A DNA stretch of 64,000 nucleotides from Mycolicibacterium sphagni (GCF_002250655.1 NZ_NOZR01000004.1:248001-312000); one strand, 5' to 3'; shown: positions 10,162 to 19,072, counted from the stretch's first letter. Translations and numbers: made by a program. Notes: generated by a model not told the origin, from the sequence alone.

Positions 10162-12075
10162 ATGGGGTGCTCACGGTATGTCGGTCGCATCGGGTTATTA
10201 GCGGCGACCCTCGGGGTCGGAGTGGCCGTGGCGACGATGAACCCGGCGATCGCCAACGCGGCGCCGTCGTCGAACTCGAGCGCGACCTCAGGGACCGCGC
10301 ATGCACGCCCGGGCCAGGTACACAGTGCCAGCGCCGCGCGGGTGGCCACGCCCGATGAGGTGTCCGGCACTTTGACCCGCGTCGCCACTGGTCTGGCCGA
10401 CGAGTTGGGGCAGCTGGTGAAGCACGGTCCGCAAGCACCCGCCCCGCCGTCACAGGCCATGTTCGTGGCGATGGCCGACGAGGTCCGCCGAGGGCTCAAT
10501 CAGGCTTTCACGCCCAAGGCCGCGGACGTCGCGCCCGTCACCACCAGCGTGGTGATGAGCGACAACCTGTTGGTCAATCCGGGCGCCGAGTACGGTGATC
10601 CGTCGTTGTCCGGGTACAGCTCGGTGACCATCCCCGGCTGGTCGGTCACGGGTACGCCGACGGTGATCAAGTACGGCACCTTGCGTAATCTGCCCGGGCT
10701 GTTCGGGACATCAGGCCCGACGTTGCCGGCGTTCCTGGGCTTCCCGCGCACCGCGGTGCCCGACGGCGGAAATCAGTTTTTTGGTGGCGGCAACGTCGCA
10801 ACGTCGACGCTCAGCCAGGTCGTCGACCTCAGCGATATCCAGAATGAGATCGACACCACCCCTGGCGGCGTCACCTTCGACCTGAGCGGTTATCTGGGTG
10901 GCTACCTGCTCGACCCGTCGAGGACGACCGTCAAGGTCAACTTCCTGGACGCCAACAACGCCTACATCAGCAGCGCCCAGATCGGTCCTGTCACCGCGCT
11001 AAATCGCCTGTTCCAGACCGGCTTCCAGGAGCGCCAGACCACCGGTGTGATCCCGGTGGGAACGCGCAGTGCCCAGGTCATCGTGACCTTCAAGGACTAC
11101 AACCCGATCCTGAGCAGCTACAACAACGCCTACGCCGACAACCTCTCGTTCACGGTCGGGGATGCCGTGCCAGCCCCGCCGGATCCGACGCCGCCGGCCT
11201 CGAATGTCGGGCCCCTGGACCACGTGATCATGGTCTACATGGAGAACCACGGCGTGGGCGACATCGTCGGTAGTCCCAACGCGCCGTACATCAACTCCCT
11301 CATCAACTCCTACGGTTACGCGCAGAGCTACTACGCCCTGACGCACCCGAGTGACCCGAACTATTACCCGATACTCGGTGGTTCCGACTTTGGGATCCAC
11401 TACAACTGCGCGGCAGACTGTTTCAACGAGCCGAACCTCGCCGACGAACTCGTCAACGACGGTAAGACGTGGGTGGCCTATCAGGACGGCGGCGGTGGGT
11501 ACAGTTCGCCGACCGATAGGACACCGTTCCTGGCCTTCCAAGACATCTACAACAATCCGACGTTGGTCAATTCGCAGATCCGCGACATCTCCCAGATGGC
11601 CACCGATTTCCAAGATCCCTCCACGGTGGGGAATTTCGTGTGGTTCGCCGGGGACGAGGCCACCAACATGGAAGGCCCGATCGACTCGGTCAGTGGACTC
11701 GCCCATTTCGCGTTGAGCCAGTTGACAACTCATCAGTACAACGTGGCCGCCGGCGATCAGTTCATCCAGCAGCAGATGACGACGATCTTCAATTCGGCCC
11801 TGTGGTCGTCAAATCAGAGCACCGCGGTGTTCCTGACTTTCGACGAGGATTACAACAACATTTCGTTCGGAATCGGCAATGAGGGCAACCACGTCGTCAT
11901 GGTCGTGATCCCGAACCAGGCCGCCATTGATGCCGGTATGCGCGGGGGTGCGTTCACTGCCACCGACTATTACAACCACTACAGTTTGCAGCGCACCATC
12001 GAAGATTCGCTGGGGCTCGCCCCACTGACCGACAATGACGAGTACGCCCAGCCGATGAACGAATTCTGGACCTAG
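10162..12075 (+). CDS. Exported phosphoesterase (AcpA / phospholipase C superfamily) with N-terminal beta domain
   Basis: 637 residues. A mycobacterial-type leader (CSRYVGRIGLLAATLGVG..., cleavage near AIANAAP, about residue 34) is followed by a low-complexity linker. A domain at about 134-335 begins NLLVNPGAEYGDPSLSGYSS and looks like the jelly-roll, carbohydrate-binding type domains that start with a NPGAE motif. A phosphoesterase domain from about 352 to the end carries the metal-site motifs VYMENHG, DEATNMEGP and FLTFDEDYNN. The enzyme is therefore secreted or cell-wall bound and should hydrolyse phosphomonoesters or phosphodiesters; the substrate is unknown. It ends one base before the end of the convergent gene at 12077. 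Confidence 0.87.
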   Translation: MGCSRYVGRIGLLAATLGVGVAVATMNPAIANAAPSSNSSATSGTAHARPGQVHSASAARVATPDEVSGTLTRVATGLADELGQLVKHGPQAPAPPSQAMFVAMADEVRRGLNQAFTPKAADVAPVTTSVVMSDNLLVNPGAEYGDPSLSGYSSVTIPGWSVTGTPTVIKYGTLRNLPGLFGTSGPTLPAFLGFPRTAVPDGGNQFFGGGNVATSTLSQVVDLSDIQNEIDTTPGGVTFDLSGYLGGYLLDPSRTTVKVNFLDANNAYISSAQIGPVTALNRLFQTGFQERQTTGVIPVGTRSAQVIVTFKDYNPILSSYNNAYADNLSFTVGDAVPAPPDPTPPASNVGPLDHVIMVYMENHGVGDIVGSPNAPYINSLINSYGYAQSYYALTHPSDPNYYPILGGSDFGIHYNCAADCFNEPNLADELVNDGKTWVAYQDGGGGYSSPTDRTPFLAFQDIYNNPTLVNSQIRDISQMATDFQDPSTVGNFVWFAGDEATNMEGPIDSVSGLAHFALSQLTTHQYNVAAGDQFIQQQMTTIFNSALWSSNQSTAVFLTFDEDYNNISFGIGNEGNHVVMVVIPNQAAIDAGMRGGAFTATDYYNHYSLQRTIEDSLGLAPLTDNDEYAQPMNEFWT

Positions 12076-12076
12076 T

Positions 12077-13042
12077 TTAGGACTTTGAGTCGCCGGCCGA
12101 CTCGTCCTCGGGCTTGCTGCTGGGCAGGATGATGCGTTTAGTGGCCACTGGCTTGCCGTCGACCTTCTTGGTGACCTGAGGCCCCGGCGGTGGTGTGGTG
12201 ATGCGGCCCTGAACCGGTGCGCCGTTCTTCACGGTCGGGACGGACACCCGTTTGGTGTCGGGCTTGGCGTCTTTTTCCGAGCCGCCGGCGCCGCCGTGCA
12301 TCGCACCCGGGGGAATCATCGGCATGCCACCCATGCCGCCGGCGGGAGCAGAAGTCGGCGTGGCCATCCGCGGCGGCGGCATGGCGGTGTTGGCTGACGA
12401 CGGCGACGTAGCGGCCGACGGGACAGGAGGCGGGCCAAGCATCGCGGTCGGTGAGGTGCCGCCGATTCCGCCGCCCCCGCCAACGGCGGACCCGCCACCG
12501 CCGGCACCGGATTCGCCTGGGGTTTCGCCGAATTCACCCAGCGGATCGCTGAGGCTTGCCTTGTCGAGCTGAGCTGATGCGCCGCCCGCCTGCTGCATCA
12601 TGCCCATGCCGGCTTGCATGGCCTGCTGTGCGCCCTGCGCGACTTGCTGGGGGATCTGGGCAAGGGGTTGCAGCGCGCCACCCATGGCACCAGCCAACGC
12701 ACCGGCGAGTTGGGAGGCCATCTGGGGCAGCTGTTGGGCCATCTGGTCTGCTTGGCCTTGCCCGGCAACGCCTTTCATCTCACCGCTGGCCTGCTCGTCC
12801 TGGGCAGGGAACTTCGCTGCGGCTTCGGCGGTCTTGGAGTCACGTTTGGCGTGCTCTTCGACGCTCTCGCTGTTGTCTTTAGGATCACCGAGATTGGCGG
12901 CCAGCCCGAGAACCCGCAACAGCTGCTCGATCGGGGTCATGCCCGCGACCAGCGGATCGGAACTGATGGGCGGCGGCGCGAGATTCATGCCGTTGGCGGC
13001 GAGGTACTGGCTTGCGTCTGCGTTGAGCTGTCCACCGCTCAT
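12077..13042 (-). CDS. Gly/Pro/Ala/Gln-rich mycobacterial protein, last gene of the 12-16 kb operon
   Basis: 321 residues from ATG 13042, which overlaps the upstream stop by four bases (ATGA). The N-terminus (about 1-80) has ordinary composition and a predicted helical stretch (MTPIEQLLRVLGLAANLGD). Residues about 80-260 are a Met/Gln/Ala then Gly/Pro-rich low-complexity region. The C-terminus (TKRVSVPTVKNGAPVQGRI) is basic. I see no signal peptide and no catalytic motif. As I recall, M. tuberculosis pairs a similar protein (Rv2083) with Rv2082, which the upstream gene resembles. Function unknown. Confidence 0.8.
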   Translation of the reverse strand: MSGGQLNADASQYLAANGMNLAPPPISSDPLVAGMTPIEQLLRVLGLAANLGDPKDNSESVEEHAKRDSKTAEAAAKFPAQDEQASGEMKGVAGQGQADQMAQQLPQMASQLAGALAGAMGGALQPLAQIPQQVAQGAQQAMQAGMGMMQQAGGASAQLDKASLSDPLGEFGETPGESGAGGGGSAVGGGGGIGGTSPTAMLGPPPVPSAATSPSSANTAMPPPRMATPTSAPAGGMGGMPMIPPGAMHGGAGGSEKDAKPDTKRVSVPTVKNGAPVQGRITTPPPGPQVTKKVDGKPVATKRIILPSSKPEDESAGDSKS

Positions 13043-15366
13043 CGGTGCACCTCTCCCTTCAGTGCCAGATTCAACGCCTGAAACCATGCGAAGTGGTAGT
13101 TGGCGGTTGTTTTTTCGTTGTTGATGAGTGCGTCGATGGTCGCCAGCAGCTGCCAGTTGCCGACCTTAGCTACGTCGATGTGATCGGGGTAGTCAGTCAG
13201 GACCTGCCGGGCGACGGTCGCGAGATGTTCGCGCAGCAGTTCGACTTCGGAGTCCAGAAAACCGGTGCCGGTCGACGCGGCTTTGGCCAGGGTGTGAGCC
13301 AGGCGGGGTAGGCCGTCACGCCACTTGGTCGCCTGGGAGAGTTCCCAACCGAGGTCCTGGACCTCGTCGGTGTCGCGGGCACGGATGGACGTCTGCGGGG
13401 GTTCGGCGGCCTCGGCGGGCGGAAGGTATTGGCCGGGGGCGTACGCCGCAGTCAGCGCGGTCTCGCCGAGTAAGGCGTCGAGGGTTTTGTCGCGACGGCC
13501 GGGCGCGAGCAGCGTGATGCCGGTGGGGATGTCGATGTGCGGCGGGACCCAGCCGCTGGCGAGGTCGGTGGCCAGGACGGTGGTGCCGTCGTCACGGTCA
13601 CCGATTGCCCAGCGCAGCTGGGGTTCCTGACGAGCGATGGCGTCGAGCAGGCGTTGTAGGCGCTGCTGGGCTTGGGTTTGTGCGGCGCTGGCACCGGCTA
13701 CGGCGCCTGCACCGGTTGCGGCGACCGCACTTTCGGTGATGCCGCTGGGTGCCTGGGCGACGGGCGTTGCGGCGGGCGTTTGGCGGACGACTGCGGGCTG
13801 GCCGAGCTGACCGCCGCTGGACGGGTGGACGGGCGCGGATGCCGGGGACGTTGCCGAGGGCATGGGTGGCGGTGACGCGGGCGCAGTGGCTGCAGGCGGG
13901 CGGAGGTCAGCACCGTAGGCGGGAAGCGGGCCAGCCGGAGCCGCAGGGGCGGCGGTCGACGGCATGACGGGCGCTTGGGCCGCGGGGGCGGCCATGTATG
14001 TCTGAGTGGTGTCTGGAGCGGGAGCAACTGGGGCCTGTGCCGCATCGAAGGTGCTTGCGGCGTGGGCATTTTCGAAGAGTGGTGTGCCGGCCGACGGTGT
14101 GGTCGCCATTGGCGGCGGCGCCATGCTATCGGGGTGGATCGGAGCCTGCGGCTGCACCGATTGCGCGACGCTGTTCGAAAGCCCTTCGGTACCAGCCGAC
14201 ATCGGATTGCCTGTCTGCGTGCCGGCGTTGAAGTTCTGGGCAAAGCCCTCGGGGGAGAGTGGGTTTGCGGGGGCGGAAGCGAGGGCAGATTGGGCTGCCG
14301 ACAGGCCTGGCGACGTTAGACCTGGAGCTGGCGCCGCCGGAGCGGGAGCCTGCACTCCGGGTGTAGAAGTCACATCCGCAACTCCTGTCGGTGCTGTGTA
14401 CTGGGGATTAGGGGTGACCCCAGGGGTTCGGCTGCTGTCGGTGAGGCCCAGCCCTCCGCCTGGGGTGGATGAACCCGATTCCAATCGTGTATTCAATGCA
14501 GGCGCAGGACCCGAATTCGTCGCGCCGGTCTGTAAGCCGGTTGTAGTACCCGGGGCGGCCGCACTTGTCGCTCCTGAAGGAGCCGCTCGGCCGCCGGAAA
14601 GTCCAGACTGACTCGAAAAGTGCGACGCGGCACCATTTGGGGGCGTCACGTTTGAACTCCCCGACTTTCCCGCGCCGGTCAGTCCTGACTGTGTACCGGC
14701 ACCGGAGAACCCAACCGCGCCGGGATCTGATGTGCCAGTCGAATTCGATTTGTTGAGGAGCTGTGAGACTTGTTTTTGAACCTGGTCCCGGCTCGGCGAC
14801 GAGAATGCCCCGTCGAGGTCAACTCCATTTGCGCGTGCAAACTCTCGAGCTGAAACTCCGCCGTCTGACTTGTCAAGCACGCGTTGGGCAGCACCGAATA
14901 CGTTGTCACAGCTGCTAGCTGCGCTGCTATTCGCTTGTGACTGCGAGTCCATAACGACGTCGACAATCTTTCCTAGCTTGATCCCTAAAGGATCTTTCGA
15001 CTTCTGAATCGCTTCGATAGCCGAATTTCCGTCTTGGGCGATTTCGCTCAGCTGGGTGCGGAGGTACTGTGTCGAGCGATGTGCTGCGTCGTACGATTGC
15101 TGATTGACTCCATTCCTTTCGGAGATTGCCCTTGCTTGGGTCTCTCCAGTCTGGAAGCTTACGCGTGCGTCATCGGCCGTTATCCCCTCTTGTTGGCCAA
15201 GCGGGCCAGTTCGTATCGCCTGCAGGATGTCGGCATACCTTTCAAACTCGCTGCCAACTAAGCCGCGATTCTCTTGTGCAGAGGTAAGGGTTGTGAGCGA
15301 GTCGACTCCCGGCCATTGATGGCCCACAAGCAATTCAGACCACTGGCCCGGTGGTAAATCGGTCAT
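13039..15366 (-). CDS. Large mycobacterial protein with helical N-domain, Pro/Ala-rich linker and DUF5631-like C-domain
   Basis: 775 residues from ATG 15366, which overlaps the previous stop by four bases. There are three regions. Residues 1-210 are mostly helical, Gln/Ser/Asp-rich (PPGQWSELLVGHQWPGVDSL at the start). About 210-560 is a Pro/Ala/Ser/Gly linker. About 560-775 is a compact domain starting QQRLQRLLDAIARQEPQL and ending WFQALNLALKGEVHR, which I associate with the mycobacterial DUF5631/DUF5632 proteins (Rv2082, Rv0026). No signal peptide or enzyme motif is seen. Base composition is odd: the part encoding the N-domain (about 14.6-15.4 kb) is near 50-60% GC, whereas the linker exceeds 75%. 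Function unknown. Confidence 0.82.
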   Translation of the reverse strand: MTDLPPGQWSELLVGHQWPGVDSLTTLTSAQENRGLVGSEFERYADILQAIRTGPLGQQEGITADDARVSFQTGETQARAISERNGVNQQSYDAAHRSTQYLRTQLSEIAQDGNSAIEAIQKSKDPLGIKLGKIVDVVMDSQSQANSSAASSCDNVFGAAQRVLDKSDGGVSAREFARANGVDLDGAFSSPSRDQVQKQVSQLLNKSNSTGTSDPGAVGFSGAGTQSGLTGAGKSGSSNVTPPNGAASHFSSQSGLSGGRAAPSGATSAAAPGTTTGLQTGATNSGPAPALNTRLESGSSTPGGGLGLTDSSRTPGVTPNPQYTAPTGVADVTSTPGVQAPAPAAPAPGLTSPGLSAAQSALASAPANPLSPEGFAQNFNAGTQTGNPMSAGTEGLSNSVAQSVQPQAPIHPDSMAPPPMATTPSAGTPLFENAHAASTFDAAQAPVAPAPDTTQTYMAAPAAQAPVMPSTAAPAAPAGPLPAYGADLRPPAATAPASPPPMPSATSPASAPVHPSSGGQLGQPAVVRQTPAATPVAQAPSGITESAVAATGAGAVAGASAAQTQAQQRLQRLLDAIARQEPQLRWAIGDRDDGTTVLATDLASGWVPPHIDIPTGITLLAPGRRDKTLDALLGETALTAAYAPGQYLPPAEAAEPPQTSIRARDTDEVQDLGWELSQATKWRDGLPRLAHTLAKAASTGTGFLDSEVELLREHLATVARQVLTDYPDHIDVAKVGNWQLLATIDALINNEKTTANYHFAWFQALNLALKGEVHR

Positions 15367-15905
15367 TTGCAATGCTGCTTTATTTGTGAGGTTGCGTCGT
15401 CGGCACTCCGCAGTAAGGGGTCTTGATCGGCGTTGGGTGTTTCTCCAAGGTATTCAAGTGTGAGTTTCTCAAGATTTGTCGCCAAGTCGCGGATACCTTG
15501 CGCAAGGTCGCTTTGTGTTGCTGGATATTGACTGAGTATGTCGGCCAGATATTGACCACCCGCATGGGCGGAAAGGCGAGCGTTGGCAGCCACAGCCAGA
15601 ATGGCAGTCGGATCTGAACCACCGCTCTTATTATTCGTAACAATAATTGCGTTGTGAACTAGACTGTAGGCGTCGCATACTGCTTTTTGTGCGTCCGCCA
15701 CTTGTTGATCGCTGTACGTCTTGGCCGCGGGAGCCTCAGGGTTGGGGATCGGACGGAACCACGCGCCGATCGCGACCCCAATCGCGATTACCGCGATGAC
15801 GATCGCGATGATCGTCGGCACACGCGACGGGCTGCCACCCGAAGGCGGCGGTTCCTGCCACGGAGCTGGTCCTGCGGGGCCGGGTCCGTACGGCGCTTGT
15901 GACAT
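15363..15905 (-). CDS. Single-pass membrane protein, first gene of the 12-16 kb operon
   Basis: 180 residues from ATG 15905. A Pro/Gly-rich cytoplasmic tail (SQAPYGPGPAGPAPWQ) precedes one membrane span at about 29-50 (PTIIAIVIAVIAIGVAIGAWF), then an extracytoplasmic domain of about 130 residues, largely helical, with two Cys (one near 77, and CK at the C-terminus) that could pair. The topology resembles small membrane partners of mycobacterial surface-protein systems, but I recognise no family. Its distal half is unusually AT-rich; the 60 bases from 15601 are about 42% GC, the lowest stretch I counted in this region. It is coupled to the next gene by an ATGA overlap. Confidence 0.78.
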   Translation of the reverse strand: MSQAPYGPGPAGPAPWQEPPPSGGSPSRVPTIIAIVIAVIAIGVAIGAWFRPIPNPEAPAAKTYSDQQVADAQKAVCDAYSLVHNAIIVTNNKSGGSDPTAILAVAANARLSAHAGGQYLADILSQYPATQSDLAQGIRDLATNLEKLTLEYLGETPNADQDPLLRSADDATSQIKQHCK

Positions 15906-16112
15906 GTCGAAAATGGTATCCCCTGCGTTTGCCGGAGCGCTATTCACCAACAGCTGCAATACCCACTCCGACCAGCGTGTACACGCAGTTCACGTGCATC
16001 CGGGACTGACGTCACGTCTCTCCAACTGTCCACACATCGTTAGCTGGCCCAGACACAACCGTGGCCCAACCTTGACTTGACCTGCCCAGAGCCATACGGG
16101 GAGCATGAATCG

Positions 16113-16775
16113 ATGCGCCGAACCGCCGTTTCGATCTGTGCTGCCTTCAGCGCGGCACTACTGGCGCTGTCTTCAGCCCCACCCAGCCACGCCGAAACTC
16201 CCTGGTTCCAAGCCAACGTCGGCAACGCCGCCCAGGTGCTCTCCGTCGTCAGCACCGGCGGCGCCACGGCCAAGATGGACGTCTGGCAGCGCGGTGCCGA
16301 CGGCTGGCAACCTGTCCTCGTTGGCGTCCCCACTCACGTCGGCGCCGCCGGCATGGCGCAGCAATCCCACGACGGCGAATCGAAAACGCCGATGGGCATC
16401 TTCACCCTCGACTTCGCTTTCGGCACCAAACCCAACCCCGGCGGCGGCCTTCAATACGTCCAGGTGACCCCGGACTATTGGTGGGACGGCGATATGAAGA
16501 GCCCGACCTACAACACCATGCAGGTCTGTAAAAAAGCCGATTGCCCGTTCGACACCAACCCGGCCAGCGGCACCGAGAACCTCTACATTCCGCAGTACGC
16601 CCACGCGATCGTCATGGGCGTCAACAAGGCGCGAGTCCCGGGAAATGGTGGCGCCTTCTTCGTGCACACCACCGACGGCGGTCCGACTGCGGGCTGCGTC
16701 TCTCTGGACGACGCCACCTTGGTCAAGATCATGCAGTGGCTTCAGCCCGGCGCCTTGATCGCCGTCGCGAAGTAA
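16113..16775 (+). CDS. Exported L,D-transpeptidase-like (YkuD) protein
   Basis: 220 residues from ATG 16113, with GGGGAG upstream. A cleavable signal peptide (MRRTAVSICAAFSAALLALS..., cleavage near SHAET, about residue 28) leads into a YkuD fold. The catalytic motif is HTTDGGPTAGCVSL near the C-terminus, with His and the nucleophilic Cys in the expected spacing. L,D-transpeptidases form 3-3 cross-links in mycobacterial peptidoglycan. This short single-domain form lacks the Ig-like domains of Ldt enzymes, so its activity (cross-linking or hydrolysis) is less certain. A strong inverted repeat follows the stop. Confidence 0.87.
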   Translation: MRRTAVSICAAFSAALLALSSAPPSHAETPWFQANVGNAAQVLSVVSTGGATAKMDVWQRGADGWQPVLVGVPTHVGAAGMAQQSHDGESKTPMGIFTLDFAFGTKPNPGGGLQYVQVTPDYWWDGDMKSPTYNTMQVCKKADCPFDTNPASGTENLYIPQYAHAIVMGVNKARVPGNGGAFFVHTTDGGPTAGCVSLDDATLVKIMQWLQPGALIAVAK

Positions 16776-16779
16776 CGCA

Positions 16780-16841
16780 CCGAGCGTGGGGGTTGTCGTT
16801 GACTCCGCGGGAGGATCGTCACCGACAAGCCACACGCTCGG
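16780..16841. terminator. Bidirectional terminator-like inverted repeat
   Basis: Arms of 19 bases (16780-16798 and 16823-16841) pair at 17 of 19 positions around a 24-base loop, between the convergent ends of the L,D-transpeptidase gene (16775) and the NTF2-like gene (16853). There is no U-tract, which is common for mycobacterial terminators. Its position suits both transcripts. Confidence 0.7.
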
Positions 16842-16852
16842 CGGCAGGCTAA

Positions 16853-17335
16853 CTACGGAGTGGTGGCGACGGCCTTGCCTGCGGTCGCCTTGAAGTTCAG
16901 GTTCTCCGTCGACTGCGTGATCTCGTAAGTGCGGTCGTATCCGGTCTTGCTGATCTTCCAGCCGTCGGGCGTCTTGCGGTAGCGGTCGCGGTAGAACCCC
17001 GCCCCCATCAACATGAAGTTGTACTCGGGCACGATCACCCGGTCCTGCAAGTACCAGATGGCCTCGGCCTCGTCGCCATCGACGGAGATCTCAGGATGCG
17101 TGACGCGATGCTCGGTGAGCACGCCGGCCGGCATCGACCTCTCCATGAAATCCACCAGATCCTTGCGGTTGGTGAAGTGATGCTCCTCGCCCAGCGACGA
17201 GCCGTAATCACCGATGATGTCCTCGGTCAGGGTGTCGGCGAAGTCGTCCCAATGCTTGGTGTCCAGCGCCCGCATGTAGCGGTACTTCACCTGTTTGATT
17301 GCTTCGATTGCTTCCGCATCAGCCATGTCGGTCAT
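16853..17335 (-). CDS. SnoaL/NTF2-like protein
   Basis: 160 residues from ATG 17335 (MTDMADAEAIEAIKQVKYRYMRALD). The cone-shaped NTF2 fold is recognisable from the opening helix with KYRYMRALDTKHWDDFADTLTEDII and the later strands (EAEAIWYLQDRVIVPEYNF, GWKISKTGYDR). Proteins of this type include small isomerases, dehydratases and ligand-binding proteins; the active residues are not diagnostic here. No signal peptide. It starts 84 bp from the divergent membrane-protein gene. Confidence 0.82.
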   Translation of the reverse strand: MTDMADAEAIEAIKQVKYRYMRALDTKHWDDFADTLTEDIIGDYGSSLGEEHHFTNRKDLVDFMERSMPAGVLTEHRVTHPEISVDGDEAEAIWYLQDRVIVPEYNFMLMGAGFYRDRYRKTPDGWKISKTGYDRTYEITQSTENLNFKATAGKAVATTP

Positions 17336-17419
17336 TGCAGCACACCGAATGTCTCGACGGGGAGACTTGTCCCGGTGACAATGTTCCAAGGCTGAGGGAT
17401 CCAACAATCAGGAGCGCCG

Positions 17420-18262
17420 ATGTCTGAGCCGGAGCAACCTGGGGCCGGTGAGCGCGATGCCACCGTCCAACAGACCAACTTCATCGACGGCTTCCTACGC
17501 TCGCCGTTGTCCGGTATCGCCCCCTGGGTCCTGATGGCCATCATGTCGGGACCGGGCCGCTTCGGGCAGTCTGCGGCCGCGTCGCTGACCCTCACCCTCA
17601 TCGTGATGTGGGCGGGCAGCCGACGCGGCATCAAGGTCCACTCGCTGGAAGTGTTCGGTGCCGTGGTGTTCGCCGTCTTCGTCGGCTTGGGCATCTTCGG
17701 CTCCTCAGCGCTGATCAGCACCCTGGAACTGTGGGCCGGCGAGATCACCAATGGCGCTCTGGCCGCCTACGCCCTGGCCACCCTCGTGATCCGGAAGCCT
17801 TTCACGATCGCCTACGCCCGCGACACCGTTGACCCCGAGCACTGGAACAGCCCGCTGTTCGTCCGCGTCAACTACATCCTGACTGCGGTGTGGGCCGGTG
17901 CGTTTGTAATCAACACGCTCGTCGGCTCGTTCGGCGACGCCGTCTTGCACGACGGCGATAACTTCTGGACGGGCTGGATCGTGCAGCTCGCCGTCACCCT
18001 GGCTGCCGTCGCCATCACCGACTTCTACCCGGGCTATGCGCGGGCAAGATTCCTGGCCGCACGCGGCGAAACCGTCCAATCCGCAGCATCTTTCGGCCAT
18101 CTGTTGGATTGGCTGCCGGGTTTCGGTATCGGTATCGGTGTCGCCGGCTGGGTCAGCGATTCGTTCTCGGCGGGCGTGGGTATCGCGCTGATCGCTATCG
18201 GTGTCGTGGCCGGCGCGGCCACGCGAAAACTGTTCCCCGAGGAGAAAGAGGAAACGACATGA
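17420..18262 (+). CDS. Polytopic membrane protein of unknown function
   Basis: 280 residues from ATG 17420, with GGAG 9 bases upstream. About seven hydrophobic segments lie after a 25-residue polar N-terminus, with a conserved-looking cytoplasmic stretch LVIRKPFTIAYARDTVDPEHW between spans 3 and 4. I do not recognise a named family or transport motif. It overlaps wrbA by four bases (ATGA at 18259-18262), so the two are translationally coupled; a membrane partner for a quinone reductase is possible but is only inferred from that. Confidence 0.8.
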   Translation: MSEPEQPGAGERDATVQQTNFIDGFLRSPLSGIAPWVLMAIMSGPGRFGQSAAASLTLTLIVMWAGSRRGIKVHSLEVFGAVVFAVFVGLGIFGSSALISTLELWAGEITNGALAAYALATLVIRKPFTIAYARDTVDPEHWNSPLFVRVNYILTAVWAGAFVINTLVGSFGDAVLHDGDNFWTGWIVQLAVTLAAVAITDFYPGYARARFLAARGETVQSAASFGHLLDWLPGFGIGIGVAGWVSDSFSAGVGIALIAIGVVAGAATRKLFPEEKEETT

Positions 18263-18873
18263 CAAAGCTGTCGGTCATCTACTATTCGGCCACCGGTCAC
18301 GGCAAAGCGATGGCCGACAAGGTCGTCGCAGCGGCAGAATCGGCGGGAGCCGAAGTGCGCCTTCGGCACATCACCGAGACCCGCGACCCCGCGTCCTTCG
18401 CCCAGAACCCCGCCTGGACGGCTAACTACGAAGCGACGAAGGACGAGCCCGCTGCCTCCGGCGACGATATCGTCTGGGCCGACGCAGTCATCTTCGGCAC
18501 TCCCACCCGATTTGGCTCTCCCGCATCGCAATTCCGCACATTCATCGACTCACTGGGCGGCTTGTGGGCTCAGGGCAAGCTCGCCGACAAGGTCTACGCC
18601 GCGTTCACGTCTTCGCAGACTGCCCACGGCGGTCAAGAGACGACCCTTCTCGCCCTGTACATCACATTGATGCACTTCGGTGGCATTCTTGTGCCGCCCG
18701 GCTACACCGATCCGATCAAGTTCAGTGACGGCAACCCCTACGGAGTCAGCCATATCACCGGCCCAGAGAACAAGAATGAAATCGACGAGGCTACTGCGGC
18801 TGCCCTTGATCATCTGGCACGGCGAGTGGTCACCATCGCCTCGCGACTGCAGGCGTCCGCTGGAAACGCTTAG
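18259..18873 (+). CDS. wrbA: WrbA-type NAD(P)H:quinone oxidoreductase
   Basis: 204 residues. A flavodoxin-fold FMN enzyme: the phosphate-binding loop follows strand 1 (LSVIYYSATGHGKAMADKV), GTPTRFGSPASQFRTFID is the WrbA flavin-contact segment, and FTSSQTAHGGQETTLLAL is the signature loop between strands 4 and 5. WrbA proteins reduce quinones by two electrons and protect against redox cycling. Its length matches the family. The start overlaps the upstream membrane-protein stop. Confidence 0.92.
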   Translation: MTKLSVIYYSATGHGKAMADKVVAAAESAGAEVRLRHITETRDPASFAQNPAWTANYEATKDEPAASGDDIVWADAVIFGTPTRFGSPASQFRTFIDSLGGLWAQGKLADKVYAAFTSSQTAHGGQETTLLALYITLMHFGGILVPPGYTDPIKFSDGNPYGVSHITGPENKNEIDEATAAALDHLARRVVTIASRLQASAGNA

Positions 18874-18928
18874 CCGCGCAGGTTATTAGCGAGCTGACGC
18901 AACGCGTCGTCAACTCAACGGCCGCTGG

Positions 18929-19072
18929 TTAGCGACCGGCGTCTTCGTATCGCTGCGCGATGGCCACGAGTTCCTCGCGAACCGTTGACGGGGGCAGCGC
19001 GTTGATGCGTGCGTACAGACGACGGCGGGTCATGGCCCGCTTCATATCGTTGCGAAACTGCGCAATCGACAT
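18929..19072 (-). CDS. Small conserved-looking protein, 47 aa
   Basis: Translation of 19072-18929 gives 47 residues starting MSIAQFRNDMKRAMTRRRLY and ending QRYEDAGR. It is strongly basic in the first half (MKRAMTRRRLYARI) and amphipathic-helical in the second (STVREELVAIAQRYE). A good ribosome site, CTAGGAG, lies about 12 bases upstream of the ATG. I believe similar short proteins occur in other mycobacteria, but I name no function; a nucleic-acid or regulatory role would suit the charge. Confidence 0.6.
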   Translation of the reverse strand: MSIAQFRNDMKRAMTRRRLYARINALPPSTVREELVAIAQRYEDAGR

